Assembly: GCA_013361095.1 (NCBI GenBank)
Contig: JAATWA010000001.1
Coordinates: 2,644,501-2,708,500, forward strand
Length of the DNA: 64,000 bases
Direction: 5' to 3'
DNA from: Pseudanabaena biceps
Lineage (GTDB): Bacteria > Cyanobacteriota > Cyanobacteriia > Pseudanabaenales > Pseudanabaenaceae
Every line of letters starts with the position of its first letter. Position 1 is the stretch's first letter. The notes beneath the pieces are model-generated. The model was given only the letters and a program-made list of their open reading frames with translations. It was not told where the DNA came from and did not search any database. Made by a program: the position numbers and the translations under genes. Below, one piece after another: positions 36,454 through 45,457 of the stretch.

Positions 36454-36518
36454 TAGTTCTCGTTTCTGATGCTTTTTCTATCAATTAGAAATAGAAAAAG
36501 TATCAGAAACGAGAACTA
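36454..36518. repeat. Long hairpin (28-bp stem, one mismatch)
   Basis: TAGTTCTCGTTTCTGATGCT and onward (36454-36481) pairs with 36491-36518 across a 9-base loop. It is unlike the GC-rich repeat family and no second copy was seen. Confidence 0.85.
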
Positions 36519-36635
36519 ATGGCAAAAAACGACTTAAAAACAGTGAAAAAGATAGATTACTCCTCTGAGAGGTCAAAAACTAATCAAAAATGGAGAAATC
36601 AGGCTCGGCTAAACGGTGAGAAATTAGACAGAATT

Positions 36636-36796
36636 CGGTAATGTGTCATATTTGTTGGAAAGTATAGTAACATAGGCAAGAAGGTAATGTTTCACATTTG
36701 TTGGAGAGAAAATAACAAGCATAGGCTATAAAAAATGCTGGTATGCGTTTGCCATTTTTATCAATTACCTAGTTCAACAAATGTGACACACTACCG
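36636..36796. mobile_element. Inverted pair of IS1-like terminal repeats (MITE-like)
   Basis: CGGTAATGTGTCATATTTGT (36636) is matched by the reverse complement of the sequence ending at 36796 (CGGTAGTGTGTCACATTTGT). A third copy in direct orientation, GGTAATGTTTCACATTTGTT, is at 36683. It lies just upstream of the IS1-type transposase. Confidence 0.75.
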
Positions 36797-36814
36797 AATA
36801 AGTAGGGGAAAAAG

Positions 36815-37102
36815 ATGGTATTTGAAGCAGTCGAATGTCCAACCTGCGGAGGTGTAGACATCCACCGACATGGACAAAGCGCCACAGGCAAAAAACGATA
36901 CATTTGCTTAAACACGGAATGTATGCGAAAGACATTTATTCTTGATTACACCTATCAAGGGTATCGGACAGAAATAAAACAACAAGTGACAGAAATGGCT
37001 GTCAATGGCAGTGGAATTAGGGATACAAGTCGAGTATTAAAGATTAGTCCGAATACTGTCATCAAAGAGTTAAAAAAAAGAGGAAGACATCGAAGCGGTT
37101 AA
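36815..37102 (+). pseudogene. IS1-family transposase, InsA-like part
   Basis: 95 residues. VECPTCGGVDIHRHGQSATGKKRYIC is the zinc-finger start of IS1 InsA and the remaining residues form its helix-turn-helix (GIRDTSRVLKISPNTVIKEL). It should be expressed as a fusion with InsB by slippage near the A8 run (37072-37079), but InsB here lies in the +1 frame (see next entry) and is cut short. The element is therefore inactive. Confidence 0.85.
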
Positions 37103-37307
37103 CTATCCTCTGCTAGAGCAGCTTGACATCGAAACACTTGATGTTGACCTTTATCAAGTAGAAGAAGCAGAAATGGACGAGATGTGGAGTTTTGTTGGCA
37201 GCAAGAAACAGCAAAGATGGCTATGGCACGCTATTGATCATGTGACTGGAAGGGTATTAGCTTATGTTTTAGCCCCACATAAAGATGACGCTCATGTGGG
37301 TAAATAG
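37080..37307 (+). pseudogene. IS1-family transposase, truncated InsB part
   Basis: The frame reads EEDIEAVNYPLLEQ, then AEMDEMWSFVGSKKQQRWLW, then HAIDHVTGRVLAYVLAPHKDD and a stop after AHVGK. The first catalytic Asp (DEMWSFVG) is present. The family continues about 100 residues further with the second Asp and Glu, which are missing. The frame is +1 relative to InsA rather than the usual -1, suggesting a one-base indel in the A8 run. Confidence 0.85.
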
Positions 37308-37407
37308 GTGAAAGGAGGCACAAGAAGACGGCGGAGGAAGTCAAAATCAATCCAACGTAAATTGTAAGACCACTCAAACATGGCTACATAGAGATACAAA
37401 TACTTTT

Positions 37408-37566
37408 GGCTCTATAGGTGTTTCGGGGAGGTCAAACATGATAAACGGCTCAATGCTTTTAATGGCAGGTGTTTCAGGCATCGAATACCTCCGAGGCTAA
37501 AACTATTGCACATCAAGGATTTCAAGCATTTAAGCTGAAACATCTCCCCGAAACACCTATTGAGCC
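37408..37566. mobile_element. ISL3-like MITE
   Basis: 159 bp ending in GGCTCTATAGGTGTTTCGGG (37408) and the inverse of GGCTCAATAGGTGTTTCGGG (37566): about 23 of 24 bases match. GGCTC at the tip is typical of ISL3 ends. It has no coding capacity. No clear 8-bp target duplication was seen. It lies just past the truncated IS1, inside the same debris. Confidence 0.75.
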
Positions 37567-37590
37567 TTAATTTTTTGTCCTGTACTTAGG

Positions 37591-37637
37591 TAAATAACAA
37601 AAAACAAGGGGCGCAAGCCCCTTGTTTTTTGTTATTT
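37591..37637 (-). terminator. Terminator overlapping the glutamate synthase stop
   Basis: TAAATAACAAAAAACAAGGG then GCGCAAGC then the complement. The stem-loop with T6 on the minus strand begins inside the stop codon (37636-37638). Confidence 0.85.
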
Positions 37638-40600
37638 AGCTGCCACCAATACGGGCGACATCGCGGGAGTTGGCTTCAAAGGCGGCGTTGAGGGCATCAT
37701 CACCACTCAGACCATCTTCTAAGGCTTCCTTAATCGCTTGCAATACCCGCTTGTAATCCTTGGGCATTACCTTCACGAATTTAGGAGCGATCGCATTCCA
37801 ATCAGCAAGAACTCGCTCACCGATCGCACTCTCTGTATAGTCAACATGCTGTTGAATCAACTGCTGCAGATTCTTGATTTCTTCGGAATCTTCGAGTTTC
37901 TCTAAGCCGACCATTGAAGTATTGCAACGGGTTGCGAAGTCGCCCGACTCATCGAGAATGTAGGCAATACCGCCACTCATACCAGCCGCGAAGTTCCGTC
38001 CTGTTAAGCCCAAGACCACGACCTTACCGCCAGTCATATATTCGCAACCATGATCGCCGATGCCTTCGACTACGGCATTTACGCCAGAGTTGCGGACTGC
38101 AAAGCGTTCGCCAGCGATACCGCGAATGTAGACTTCGCCACTGGTTGCGCCGTAGAGTGCGACGTTACCTGCGATCACGTTCTCTTCCGCAACAAAAGTA
38201 GAAGCTTTGTCTGGATAGAGAATGATTTTGCCGCCGCTTAGTCCTTTGCCGAGGTAGTCGTTAGTATCGCCTTCGAGTTCCATCGTCACACCAGAGGGAA
38301 CGAATGCACCAAAGCTTTGACCAGCAGTGCCTTGGAAATGTAGATGCACGGTGTCATCGGGCAATCCTTCCCAATGGCGCTTGGTGATTTCGTTGCCGAG
38401 GATCGTTCCGACGGCGCGATTGATGTTGCGGATGGGAACTGTCTCATGGATTGGTTCGCCATCAACGATCGCTGCTTGACATAAATCTAACAACAGAGTC
38501 ATATCAAGGGATTTGTCTAAACCGTGATCCTGTGGAATTTGGCAATAGCGACCGACATCTTCACCGACTTCGGGTTGGTAGAGAATCTTCGAGAAGTCTA
38601 AGCCCTTGAGCTTCCAATGTTCGACGGCTTGCTTGGCTTCTAGAACTTCAGTGCGACCGACCATTTCATCAAGGGTACGGAAACCGAGTTTTGCCATTAG
38701 CTCACGGACTTCCATAGCGATGAAAGTCATGAAGTTGACGGTGTGGGCGGGATCGCCCGTGAACTTCTCGCGCAATTGCGGATCTTGGGTGGCGACACCG
38801 ACAGGGCAGGTGTTGAGATGGCAGACGCGCATCATGATGCATCCGAGAGTGACAAGGGGCGCAGTGGCGAAGCCGAACTCTTCGGCTCCCAGTAGCGCGG
38901 CAATGACGACATCACGCCCTGTTTTCATTTGTCCATCGGTTTCGACAACGATGCGACTGCGGAGGTTGTTGAGAACGAGGGTTTGGTGGGTTTCCGCGAG
39001 TCCGAGTTCCCAAGGTAAGCCAGCGTGCTTGATCGAGGTTTGGGGTGATGCGCCAGTACCGCCATCGTAGCCAGAGATGAGAACCACATCAGCATGGGCT
39101 TTAGAAACTCCTGCGGCGATCGTGCCAACTCCCACTTCCGATACTAACTTGACGCTGATACGGGCGGCGCGGTTGGCATTTTTGAGGTCATGAATCAACT
39201 CAGCGAGGTCTTCAATGGAATAGATGTCATGGTGAGGAGGTGGTGAAATCAAGCCGACACCTGTGGTGGAGTGGCGAACTTTGGCAATCCAAGGATAGAC
39301 TTTCTTGCCTGGGAGTTGACCGCCTTCCCCTGGTTTTGCGCCTTGAGCCATTTTGATTTGAATCTCTTTGGCTTGAGAGAGATAGAGGCTAGTTACGCCG
39401 AAACGTCCAGAGGCAACCTGTTTGATCGCGCTATTTTTGGAATCGCCTTGCTCGTTTGTCCATGTGTAACGTTCGGGATCTTCGCCGCCTTCACCTGTGT
39501 TGGACTTGCCTCCAATGCGATTCATGGCGATCGCTAGAGTTTCGTGAGCTTCCTTCGAGATCGAACCGTAGCTCATCGCACCCGTTTTGAAACGGCTCAA
39601 GATTGATTCAATTGGTTCCACTTCTTCGAGGGGAATCGACTCACGCGATTTGAAATCGAGCAAGCCGCGTAGGGTGTAATGCTGTTGATTTTGTTCATTG
39701 ACGAGGGCGGAATATTTCTTGAACAGTTCGTAATTGCCTTCACGCACGGCTTTTTGTAAGGCGTGAATGGTTTCAGGGCTGAACAAATGCGCTTCGCCAT
39801 CCTTGCGCCATTGATAATCACCACCGACATCGAGGGTATTGCCACTAGCAGGGCGATCGGGGAAGGCGTGAGTATGACGGGCGATCGCTTCTTTGGCGAT
39901 TACTTCCAAATCTGCGCCTTCGATGCGTGAGGCAGTCCAAGTGAAGTATTTCTTGATCACATCTTGATTCAATCCAACAGCTTCAAAAATCTGAGCGCCG
40001 CGATAGCTTTGGATTGTGGAAATACCAATTTTAGAAGCAACTTTAGTTACGCCCTTAGTTGCTGACTTGATGAAGTTCTTAACCGCAGTTTTGTAATCGA
40101 CATTCACTAAGAGATGTTGATCGATCATATCTTTGATCGTTTCAAAAGCAAGGTAAGGATTGATTGCGCCGCAACCATAGCCGATCAACAATGCAAAATG
40201 ATGCACTTCTCTAGGTTCGCCAGATTCGAGAACTAGCCCGACTCTGGTACGGGTTCCTGTGCGGATGAGATGGTGATGTAATCCTGACACAGCCAGTAAT
40301 GCAGGAATCGGTGCATTGTCAGGATTCACGCCGCGATCGCTTAGAATCAAAATATTTACACCATCAGCGATCGCCTGATCTGCTAGTTCGCAAATATGTG
40401 AAATCACCGATTCTAGTCCATTGACTCCATCTTTAGGATTGAACAAAGTAGAAAGAGTAACCGATTTAAAACCACCTTCGTTAATATGCTTCAACTTCGC
40501 AAGTTCGGCATCACTGAGGATCGGAGTTTTTAGCTCGATCAAGTGACAGCTTTCTGGCTCAGGCTTGAGCAAATTCCGTTCCGCACCAATGGTAGTTTCG

Positions 40601-42228
40601 GCGGAAGTAATAATCTCTTCGCGAATAGAGTCAATCGGTGGATTGGTTACTTGAGCAAATAGCTGTTGGAAATAATCATAGAGAAGTTTGGAACGATTGG
40701 AAAGAATCGCAAGTGGAGTATCCGTCCCCATCGCGCCGATCGCTTCTACACCATCGCGAGCCATTGGGGTCAGCAGCAAGCGTAAATCTTCAAAGGAATA
40801 GCCGAAAGCCATTTGTCTTTGAGTGAGCGGAATCGCTTCGGTCTCAGTAGCATCGCCATCCTTGAGATTAGCAATGTCCACCATGTGCTGATTAATCCAT
40901 TCGCGGTATGGCTGCTCAGTAGCGATTTGATGCTTGATTTCTTCATCAGCAACAATCCGTCCTTCTTCCATATTTACAAGGAACATCCGCCCTGGTTGCA
41001 AGCGACCCTTCGATTCAATCATTTCAGGTGCAATATTCAATACCCCTGCTTCCGATGCGAAGATCACCAAATCATCCTTAGTGACGTAATAGCGAGAAGG
41101 ACGCAAACCGTTACGATCCAACACAGCGCCGATCATTGTGCCATCGGTGAAGGCGATCGAGGCGGGACCATCCCAAGGTTCCATCAAACAGGAATGATAT
41201 TCATAAAAGGCTTTCTTCTCATCACTCATCGACTCATGGGCTGTCCAAGGCTCAGGAATCATCATCATCATCGCGTGAGGTAGCGATCGCCCAGCGAGTA
41301 CCAACAATTCCAAAGCATTATCAAAAATCGTCGAGTCACTACCATCAATGTTAATCACGGGCTTGATTTTGGAAATATCATCACCAAACAAGTCCGACTC
41401 AAACATCGACTGACGGGCAATCATCCAGTTAGTATTGCCGCGCAAAGTATTAATTTCGCCATTGTGGGCAATGTAGCGGTAAGGGTGCGATCGCTCCCAG
41501 CTAGGGAAAGTATTCGTACTAAAGCGCGAGTGGACTAGAGCCAGTGCGCTTTCCATGTCAGGATCATGCAAATCATGGGCAAAATACTGCCCGACTTGCG
41601 CGGTCATCAACATCCCTTTGTAGACAAGCGTGCGACAGGAGAGGCTAGAGGGATACCAATAGGCATCAATATTTGAAGAGCGAATTGCCGTGTGGGCAAG
41701 CTTACGAATTACATATAACTTGCGATCAAATGCCAAATCATCGACAAGATTTGCAGAACGAGCGATAAACACCTGCTGCATGAAAGGCTCACTAGATTGA
41801 GCCGTTGCACCCAGTGAAGAATTATCGGTTGGGACATCGCGCCAGCCAAGAACTTTTAGACCTTCAGTAGCTACAAGTTTTTCAAAAGTTTCTCTGCCAT
41901 TCTTGCGAGACTCAGGATCGGGAGATGCGTAAACCATACCCACGCCGTACTGTCCGACTGCTGGCAAAGTGATATTTTCCGCCGCCGCAACTTTCACCAA
42001 AAACTTATGGGGAATTTGCATCAAAATCCCTGCACCATCGCCCGTATTTGTTTCACAACCGCACGCGCCGCGATGCTCCAAATTTTCGAGAATTGTTAAA
42101 CCCTGTTCAATGATCGCATGGGATTTTTTTCCTGATTTATGGACAATAAATCCGACCCCACAAGCATCATGTTCAAATTGTGGATCGTACAAACCTTGCT
42201 TTACGGGCAGTGCGTTGCTGTTCATCAT
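37636..42228 (-). CDS. gltB: Glutamate synthase large subunit (probably ferredoxin-dependent)
   Basis: 1530 residues. The order is a class II glutamine amidotransferase domain with nucleophile Cys in [10 protein letters not shown] (Cys23), a central linking domain, and the FMN/glutamate-forming domain ([41 protein letters not shown]). The 3Fe-4S cluster follows, [19 protein letters not shown] (about residue 1130), then the C-terminal GXGXG beta-helix. It makes two glutamates from glutamine and 2-oxoglutarate in the cytosol. No gltD (NADPH subunit) is adjacent, so the ferredoxin enzyme (glsF/gltS) is likely, but cyanobacteria may have both and I cannot exclude GltB. No clear NtcA site was found upstream. 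Confidence 0.93.
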   Translation of the reverse strand: MMNSNALPVKQGLYDPQFEHDACGVGFIVHKSGKKSHAIIEQGLTILENLEHRGACGCETNTGDGAGILMQIPHKFLVKVAAAENITLPAVGQYGVGMVYASPDPESRKNGRETFEKLVATEGLKVLGWRDVPTDNSSLGATAQSSEPFMQQVFIARSANLVDDLAFDRKLYVIRKLAHTAIRSSNIDAYWYPSSLSCRTLVYKGMLMTAQVGQYFAHDLHDPDMESALALVHSRFSTNTFPSWERSHPYRYIAHNGEINTLRGNTNWMIARQSMFESDLFGDDISKIKPVINIDGSDSTIFDNALELLVLAGRSLPHAMMMMIPEPWTAHESMSDEKKAFYEYHSCLMEPWDGPASIAFTDGTMIGAVLDRNGLRPSRYYVTKDDLVIFASEAGVLNIAPEMIESKGRLQPGRMFLVNMEEGRIVADEEIKHQIATEQPYREWINQHMVDIANLKDGDATETEAIPLTQRQMAFGYSFEDLRLLLTPMARDGVEAIGAMGTDTPLAILSNRSKLLYDYFQQLFAQVTNPPIDSIREEIITSAETTIGAERNLLKPEPESCHLIELKTPILSDAELAKLKHINEGGFKSVTLSTLFNPKDGVNGLESVISHICELADQAIADGVNILILSDRGVNPDNAPIPALLAVSGLHHHLIRTGTRTRVGLVLESGEPREVHHFALLIGYGCGAINPYLAFETIKDMIDQHLLVNVDYKTAVKNFIKSATKGVTKVASKIGISTIQSYRGAQIFEAVGLNQDVIKKYFTWTASRIEGADLEVIAKEAIARHTHAFPDRPASGNTLDVGGDYQWRKDGEAHLFSPETIHALQKAVREGNYELFKKYSALVNEQNQQHYTLRGLLDFKSRESIPLEEVEPIESILSRFKTGAMSYGSISKEAHETLAIAMNRIGGKSNTGEGGEDPERYTWTNEQGDSKNSAIKQVASGRFGVTSLYLSQAKEIQIKMAQGAKPGEGGQLPGKKVYPWIAKVRHSTTGVGLISPPPHHDIYSIEDLAELIHDLKNANRAARISVKLVSEVGVGTIAAGVSKAHADVVLISGYDGGTGASPQTSIKHAGLPWELGLAETHQTLVLNNLRSRIVVETDGQMKTGRDVVIAALLGAEEFGFATAPLVTLGCIMMRVCHLNTCPVGVATQDPQLREKFTGDPAHTVNFMTFIAMEVRELMAKLGFRTLDEMVGRTEVLEAKQAVEHWKLKGLDFSKILYQPEVGEDVGRYCQIPQDHGLDKSLDMTLLLDLCQAAIVDGEPIHETVPIRNINRAVGTILGNEITKRHWEGLPDDTVHLHFQGTAGQSFGAFVPSGVTMELEGDTNDYLGKGLSGGKIILYPDKASTFVAEENVIAGNVALYGATSGEVYIRGIAGERFAVRNSGVNAVVEGIGDHGCEYMTGGKVVVLGLTGRNFAAGMSGGIAYILDESGDFATRCNTSMVGLEKLEDSEEIKNLQQLIQQHVDYTESAIGERVLADWNAIAPKFVKVMPKDYKRVLQAIKEALEDGLSGDDALNAAFEANSRDVARIGGS

Positions 42229-42399
42229 GGACGGAGAGGGTGATAGTAAAGGTTATTTTAGCGCGATCGTAATTTGCTAAGGTTACGGCGACTACATTGG
42301 ATTGTAACGGTAACTCTATGTCTTAGGTAGTATGTCTTAATGAAATGATCAGATCTCAGTCTCAAATATAGCCATAGTCATCAATGTTAGGACAAAGCC

Positions 42400-42454
42400 A
42401 AAACCCAAGAGTATAGTTGCGGCGCGAAGCGCCGCAACTATACTCTTGGGTTTT
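42400..42454. repeat. Nested palindromic repeat
   Basis: A 55-base perfect palindrome, AAAACCCAAGAGTATAG arms and TTGCGGCGCGAAGCGCCGCAA core, between the KAS gene end and the glutamate synthase start. Confidence 0.9.
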
Positions 42455-42498
42455 ACTGGCTAAAGCTATAACCGCCCCATCACCATAGAGGATGACCA

Positions 42499-43662
42499 TT
42501 ACTCTTGGAGTTTACCGAAGGCAACGATCGCATTTTGTCCGCCAAATCCAAAACTGAAATTAAGGGCATATTGAAGATCAGGCGATCGCTGCGGTTGATT
42601 TGATATTTTTAAATTAAATGCAGGAGTTTTCATACCCACCGAAGGCGGCACAAGCTGATCTCGCAGAGCCAATAAACAAAAAGCGGCTTCGATCATCCCC
42701 GTAGCTCCCAAAGTATGACCTGTGGCTCCTTTAGTGGCACTGACTAGACTATGGGGAAACATCTTTTGAATTAATTCCGCTTCACGGGCATCATTCAATG
42801 ACGTTGCTGTGCCATGCACATTGATATAACCAATATCCGCAGCAGTCAGATGCGATCGCCTCAGACAGTCCTCAATAGCAAGCATTGCCATGTGATTATC
42901 AGGATTAGGGCTAGTCGCATGGTAAGCATCATTAGTAATTCCCCATCCTAAAACTGTTCCATAAACATTTGCGTCGCGCCGCTGGGCTGACTCTAAGGAT
43001 TCTAGAACTAAGATCGCTGCACCTTCCCCTAACGCGAAGCCCTCACGCTCTTGGCTAAAGGGATAAACACCTGACTTTGCTAGCACATTAATTTTTTGGA
43101 ACCCCGCGATCGTTAAGGGTGTAATCGCGGCATCGGTTGCCCCTGCGATCGCAAGTTCACATTGTCCAGAACGAATTAATTCGCAAGCTTGAGCGATCGC
43201 CCAGTTAGCCGTGGCACAGGCAGCCATTGGTGCAAGCACAGGGCTATGGGTTTGTAACAAATTGGCAATTTGTGCAGATAAATTGGCAGACTGACATTGC
43301 CACCATTGATTTTCGGTTAGGGTTAGTTCTGGTTGGTCAAGCAATAATTCTAATTCTCTTTGATAACTACGACTCGAACCAATTACCACGCCGCAATTAA
43401 CCAATGGAATTTCTAAACCTGCATCAGCGATCGCTTCTAGAGTCACTTTTTCTAATAGATATTGCGATCGCAAGAAATGGATATCATCTAAATCCTTAAC
43501 TCTCGCTACAGGAATCTGCAATTGAGAATCAAATTGAATCCCTGAAATCCCTTGTAAAAGTCGTTGCCAAGTACTTTCACGATCATTTGCGATCGCGGAA
43601 ATCATGCCAATACCTGTGACTACCACAGTTAAGTTTTTGGTGTCTTGATCCCTATATTTCAT
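42499..43662 (-). CDS. Beta-ketoacyl-ACP synthase, KAS II/FabF-like
   Basis: 387 residues from ATG 43662 (MKYRDQDTKNLTVVVTGIGMIS). Cys-His-His triad: PMAACATANWAIAQA, YINVHGTATSLNDARE and KGATGHTLGATGMIEA, ending NFSFGFGGQNA. It extends acyl-ACP chains by condensation with malonyl-ACP. The frame is open to 43743, but its first part is encoded by a palindromic repeat (43672-43714) and is unlikely to be translated. It is shorter and more diverged than canonical FabF (about 415), so it may be a second, specialised KAS. It follows the TolB-like gene on the same strand. Confidence 0.88.
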   Translation of the reverse strand: MKYRDQDTKNLTVVVTGIGMISAIANDRESTWQRLLQGISGIQFDSQLQIPVARVKDLDDIHFLRSQYLLEKVTLEAIADAGLEIPLVNCGVVIGSSRSYQRELELLLDQPELTLTENQWWQCQSANLSAQIANLLQTHSPVLAPMAACATANWAIAQACELIRSGQCELAIAGATDAAITPLTIAGFQKINVLAKSGVYPFSQEREGFALGEGAAILVLESLESAQRRDANVYGTVLGWGITNDAYHATSPNPDNHMAMLAIEDCLRRSHLTAADIGYINVHGTATSLNDAREAELIQKMFPHSLVSATKGATGHTLGATGMIEAAFCLLALRDQLVPPSVGMKTPAFNLKISNQPQRSPDLQYALNFSFGFGGQNAIVAFGKLQE

Positions 43663-43671
43663 CAAATCAGG

Positions 43672-43714
43672 ACAAGGGAAAGTTGCGGCGCGAAGCGCTG
43701 CAACTTTCCCTTGT
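43672..43714. repeat. GC-rich palindromic repeat
   Basis: ACAAGGGAAAGTTGCGGCGC and complement, between the TolB-like stop side and the KAS start; it extends the KAS frame in silico. Confidence 0.85.
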
Positions 43715-43753
43715 TTTTTTCTAGTTAAGGAACGCAATTTCATAGGTTGGCGA

Positions 43754-45247
43754 TTATGGAAACCAACGGGGAGATTTGCCGAATAGAGGTAACACTTCTG
43801 GCTGAGGTAAATTTGGGTTTTGAGAATTATTGATCGGTAGAATAATCAATTGCATCGTTACTTGAGGACTACGAGAACTGCGAGAAGCTTGAGCAGAATC
43901 GTCGGGCATAGGTTGAGCGATCGCGGCATTTTCGCTAGGAATTGCAGAAGTTAACAGGATTGACTGTCCATCGGGTGAAATGTTGAACTGCACTTCTCTT
44001 TGTGGCGGTAGTTCTAGGATGCGCTTTATTTCGGCAGATTCGAGATTAATTGCCGCTAAATAGGGTTTCTCCCGAAAAATATTTTTGGCAGTGTCCTGTT
44101 CCACATCGGTGAGTAAGCAATAAATTGTCTTCTCTTGAGGATCAAACTGAGCGCCCAAGATCGAACCATTAATCTTTATCAGTTCCTTTTGTAAACCCTG
44201 ATTATTTACCAAATAAAGCGATCGCGTATAGTCCTTATTAAATTTGATCGTGGCAGCCTTAGTACCACTACGCCCAAAGTTAAGCACTGTGCCAAATCTA
44301 GGTAAAAAATCTAAGGGCGGAGCGTTAGTCTCAAGGGCTAGAATTGCGATACCTTCACCTTGAGCGATCGCCACTGAAGTGCTATCAGGTGTAAACATAA
44401 AGTCGCCCCCTGGTTGATTGTCTAAGGCTCGCGCAGGTTGATTTTGAGTAATCAGCCAGAGTCCGTAACGCCCAACTTGCTGGCGGCTAAGACGTTGCAC
44501 CAAAATATTTTTGCCATCGGGGGAAAGGTCAAATTTGAAGTTCTGAAACTCTTCATTACTAAGTATGAGCTTGCTCTCAGGCGGGTTAGAAGTAAGCCGA
44601 TCCTCTCGGTCAAGTCCTGTGGTCACCTCATAAAGCTTCTGATCAAGTAAGCTTTGTGAGCCTCCCTCAATCGCCCCAAATAGAATCTTTTGGCGATCAG
44701 GATAAATCCGAAAGTCTAAAACTGTGAGATTGGCAGGAGTTAAAATGCGCTTCTCTTTTTGCAATAGATCAAAAATCACAACGCGACCACTTTCTTCACC
44801 CTGCGAACCGATATAAGCAAAGTAAGGATTGGGAGTGGTGAAAGTGCCAGTAAAAGGTGCGATCGCTTTTTTTTGCCCAGATTCTCCAGCAAAGCGATCA
44901 TAAGCATTGCTAAGTTTGACGGTATAGGATTTCCCGTAAGTGGCTGGTGCTAGAGGCGTATAGGACATCCGCCGCGATGACCAACTGAATTTGCCCGCGA
45001 GGGGCGGCTCAAAAATTAAATTTTTCTCAACACTTTCTCGATCCATTGGGCGATTGAACGCCAGCGTAAAAGAAATGTTCTTGGCATCAATTTTTTGACC
45101 TTGCCAACTAAACTGGCGCACCTCTGCCACGGTGCGATCGCCCACCCACAATAATATCGCGATCGCTATACTCAGCATGACCACTAAACCAATGGCGTAG
45201 CGATCGATGGGTTGGGAGAACAGTTTAAAGCGCGGGCTAAGTTGCAT
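43754..45247 (-). CDS. Membrane-anchored protein with Ig-like and beta-propeller (TolB-like) repeats
   Basis: 497 residues. One N-terminal membrane helix (YAIGLVVMLSIAIAILLWVG, residues about 17-37) precedes an Ig-like (SbsA-type) domain with ISFTLAFNRPMDRESVEKNL. Then come repeated propeller-like blades: YPDRQKILFGAI, LSPDGKNILVQRLS, FTPDSTSVAIAQG and ISPDGQSILLTSA. It is anchored in the cytoplasmic membrane with a periplasmic body. Function unknown; binding or scaffold is the safest description. Confidence 0.82.
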   Translation of the reverse strand: MQLSPRFKLFSQPIDRYAIGLVVMLSIAIAILLWVGDRTVAEVRQFSWQGQKIDAKNISFTLAFNRPMDRESVEKNLIFEPPLAGKFSWSSRRMSYTPLAPATYGKSYTVKLSNAYDRFAGESGQKKAIAPFTGTFTTPNPYFAYIGSQGEESGRVVIFDLLQKEKRILTPANLTVLDFRIYPDRQKILFGAIEGGSQSLLDQKLYEVTTGLDREDRLTSNPPESKLILSNEEFQNFKFDLSPDGKNILVQRLSRQQVGRYGLWLITQNQPARALDNQPGGDFMFTPDSTSVAIAQGEGIAILALETNAPPLDFLPRFGTVLNFGRSGTKAATIKFNKDYTRSLYLVNNQGLQKELIKINGSILGAQFDPQEKTIYCLLTDVEQDTAKNIFREKPYLAAINLESAEIKRILELPPQREVQFNISPDGQSILLTSAIPSENAAIAQPMPDDSAQASRSSRSPQVTMQLIILPINNSQNPNLPQPEVLPLFGKSPRWFP

Positions 45248-45314
45248 ATCAGCGTTGTCGAGGAAGGTACTTGATCAGTAAGACTAGATTCACAATATAG
45301 CTTTTTCCATAACC

Positions 45315-45417
45315 TACAGCAATTTTCGAGCAAACGAACCACAAGAATTTTTTGAAAGCGTTGCTTTGCAACACTTTCAAAAAATTCTTGGTTCGGATTT
45401 AAGTGCAAACCGCTGTA
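45315..45417. mobile_element. TACAGC-type palindromic element
   Basis: 103 bp from TACAGCAATTTTCGAGCAAA to a diverged complement ending CCGCTGTA. The interior is CAAGAATTTTTTGAAAGCGT and complement. It is a sibling of 31231-31335. Confidence 0.8.
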
Positions 45418-45457
45418 AAAAAAATTGTGGCGCAAAATGCCGCGCTTTTTTAACGAT

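Larger units (their letters stand above)
36284..36814. other. Intergenic region with MITE debris and IS1-like ends
   Basis: It holds a degenerate ACTCCCTTCCCAGT element (36288-36379), a 65-base hairpin (36454-36518) and an inverted pair of IS1-like ends (36636-36796). No gene was seen before the transposase start at 36815. Confidence 0.75.

Noticed and set aside
37911..41283. Many plus-strand frames opposite glutamate synthase
   Set aside because: Shadows of the conserved gene on the other strand.
42229..42320. Possible NtcA site upstream of glutamate synthase
   Set aside because: GTA...TAC pairs are present but with 12-base spacing instead of 8; no convincing consensus.
43663..43743. N-terminal extension of the KAS gene
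   Set aside because: Contains the translation of a GC-rich repeat; ATG 43662 gives the conserved start.
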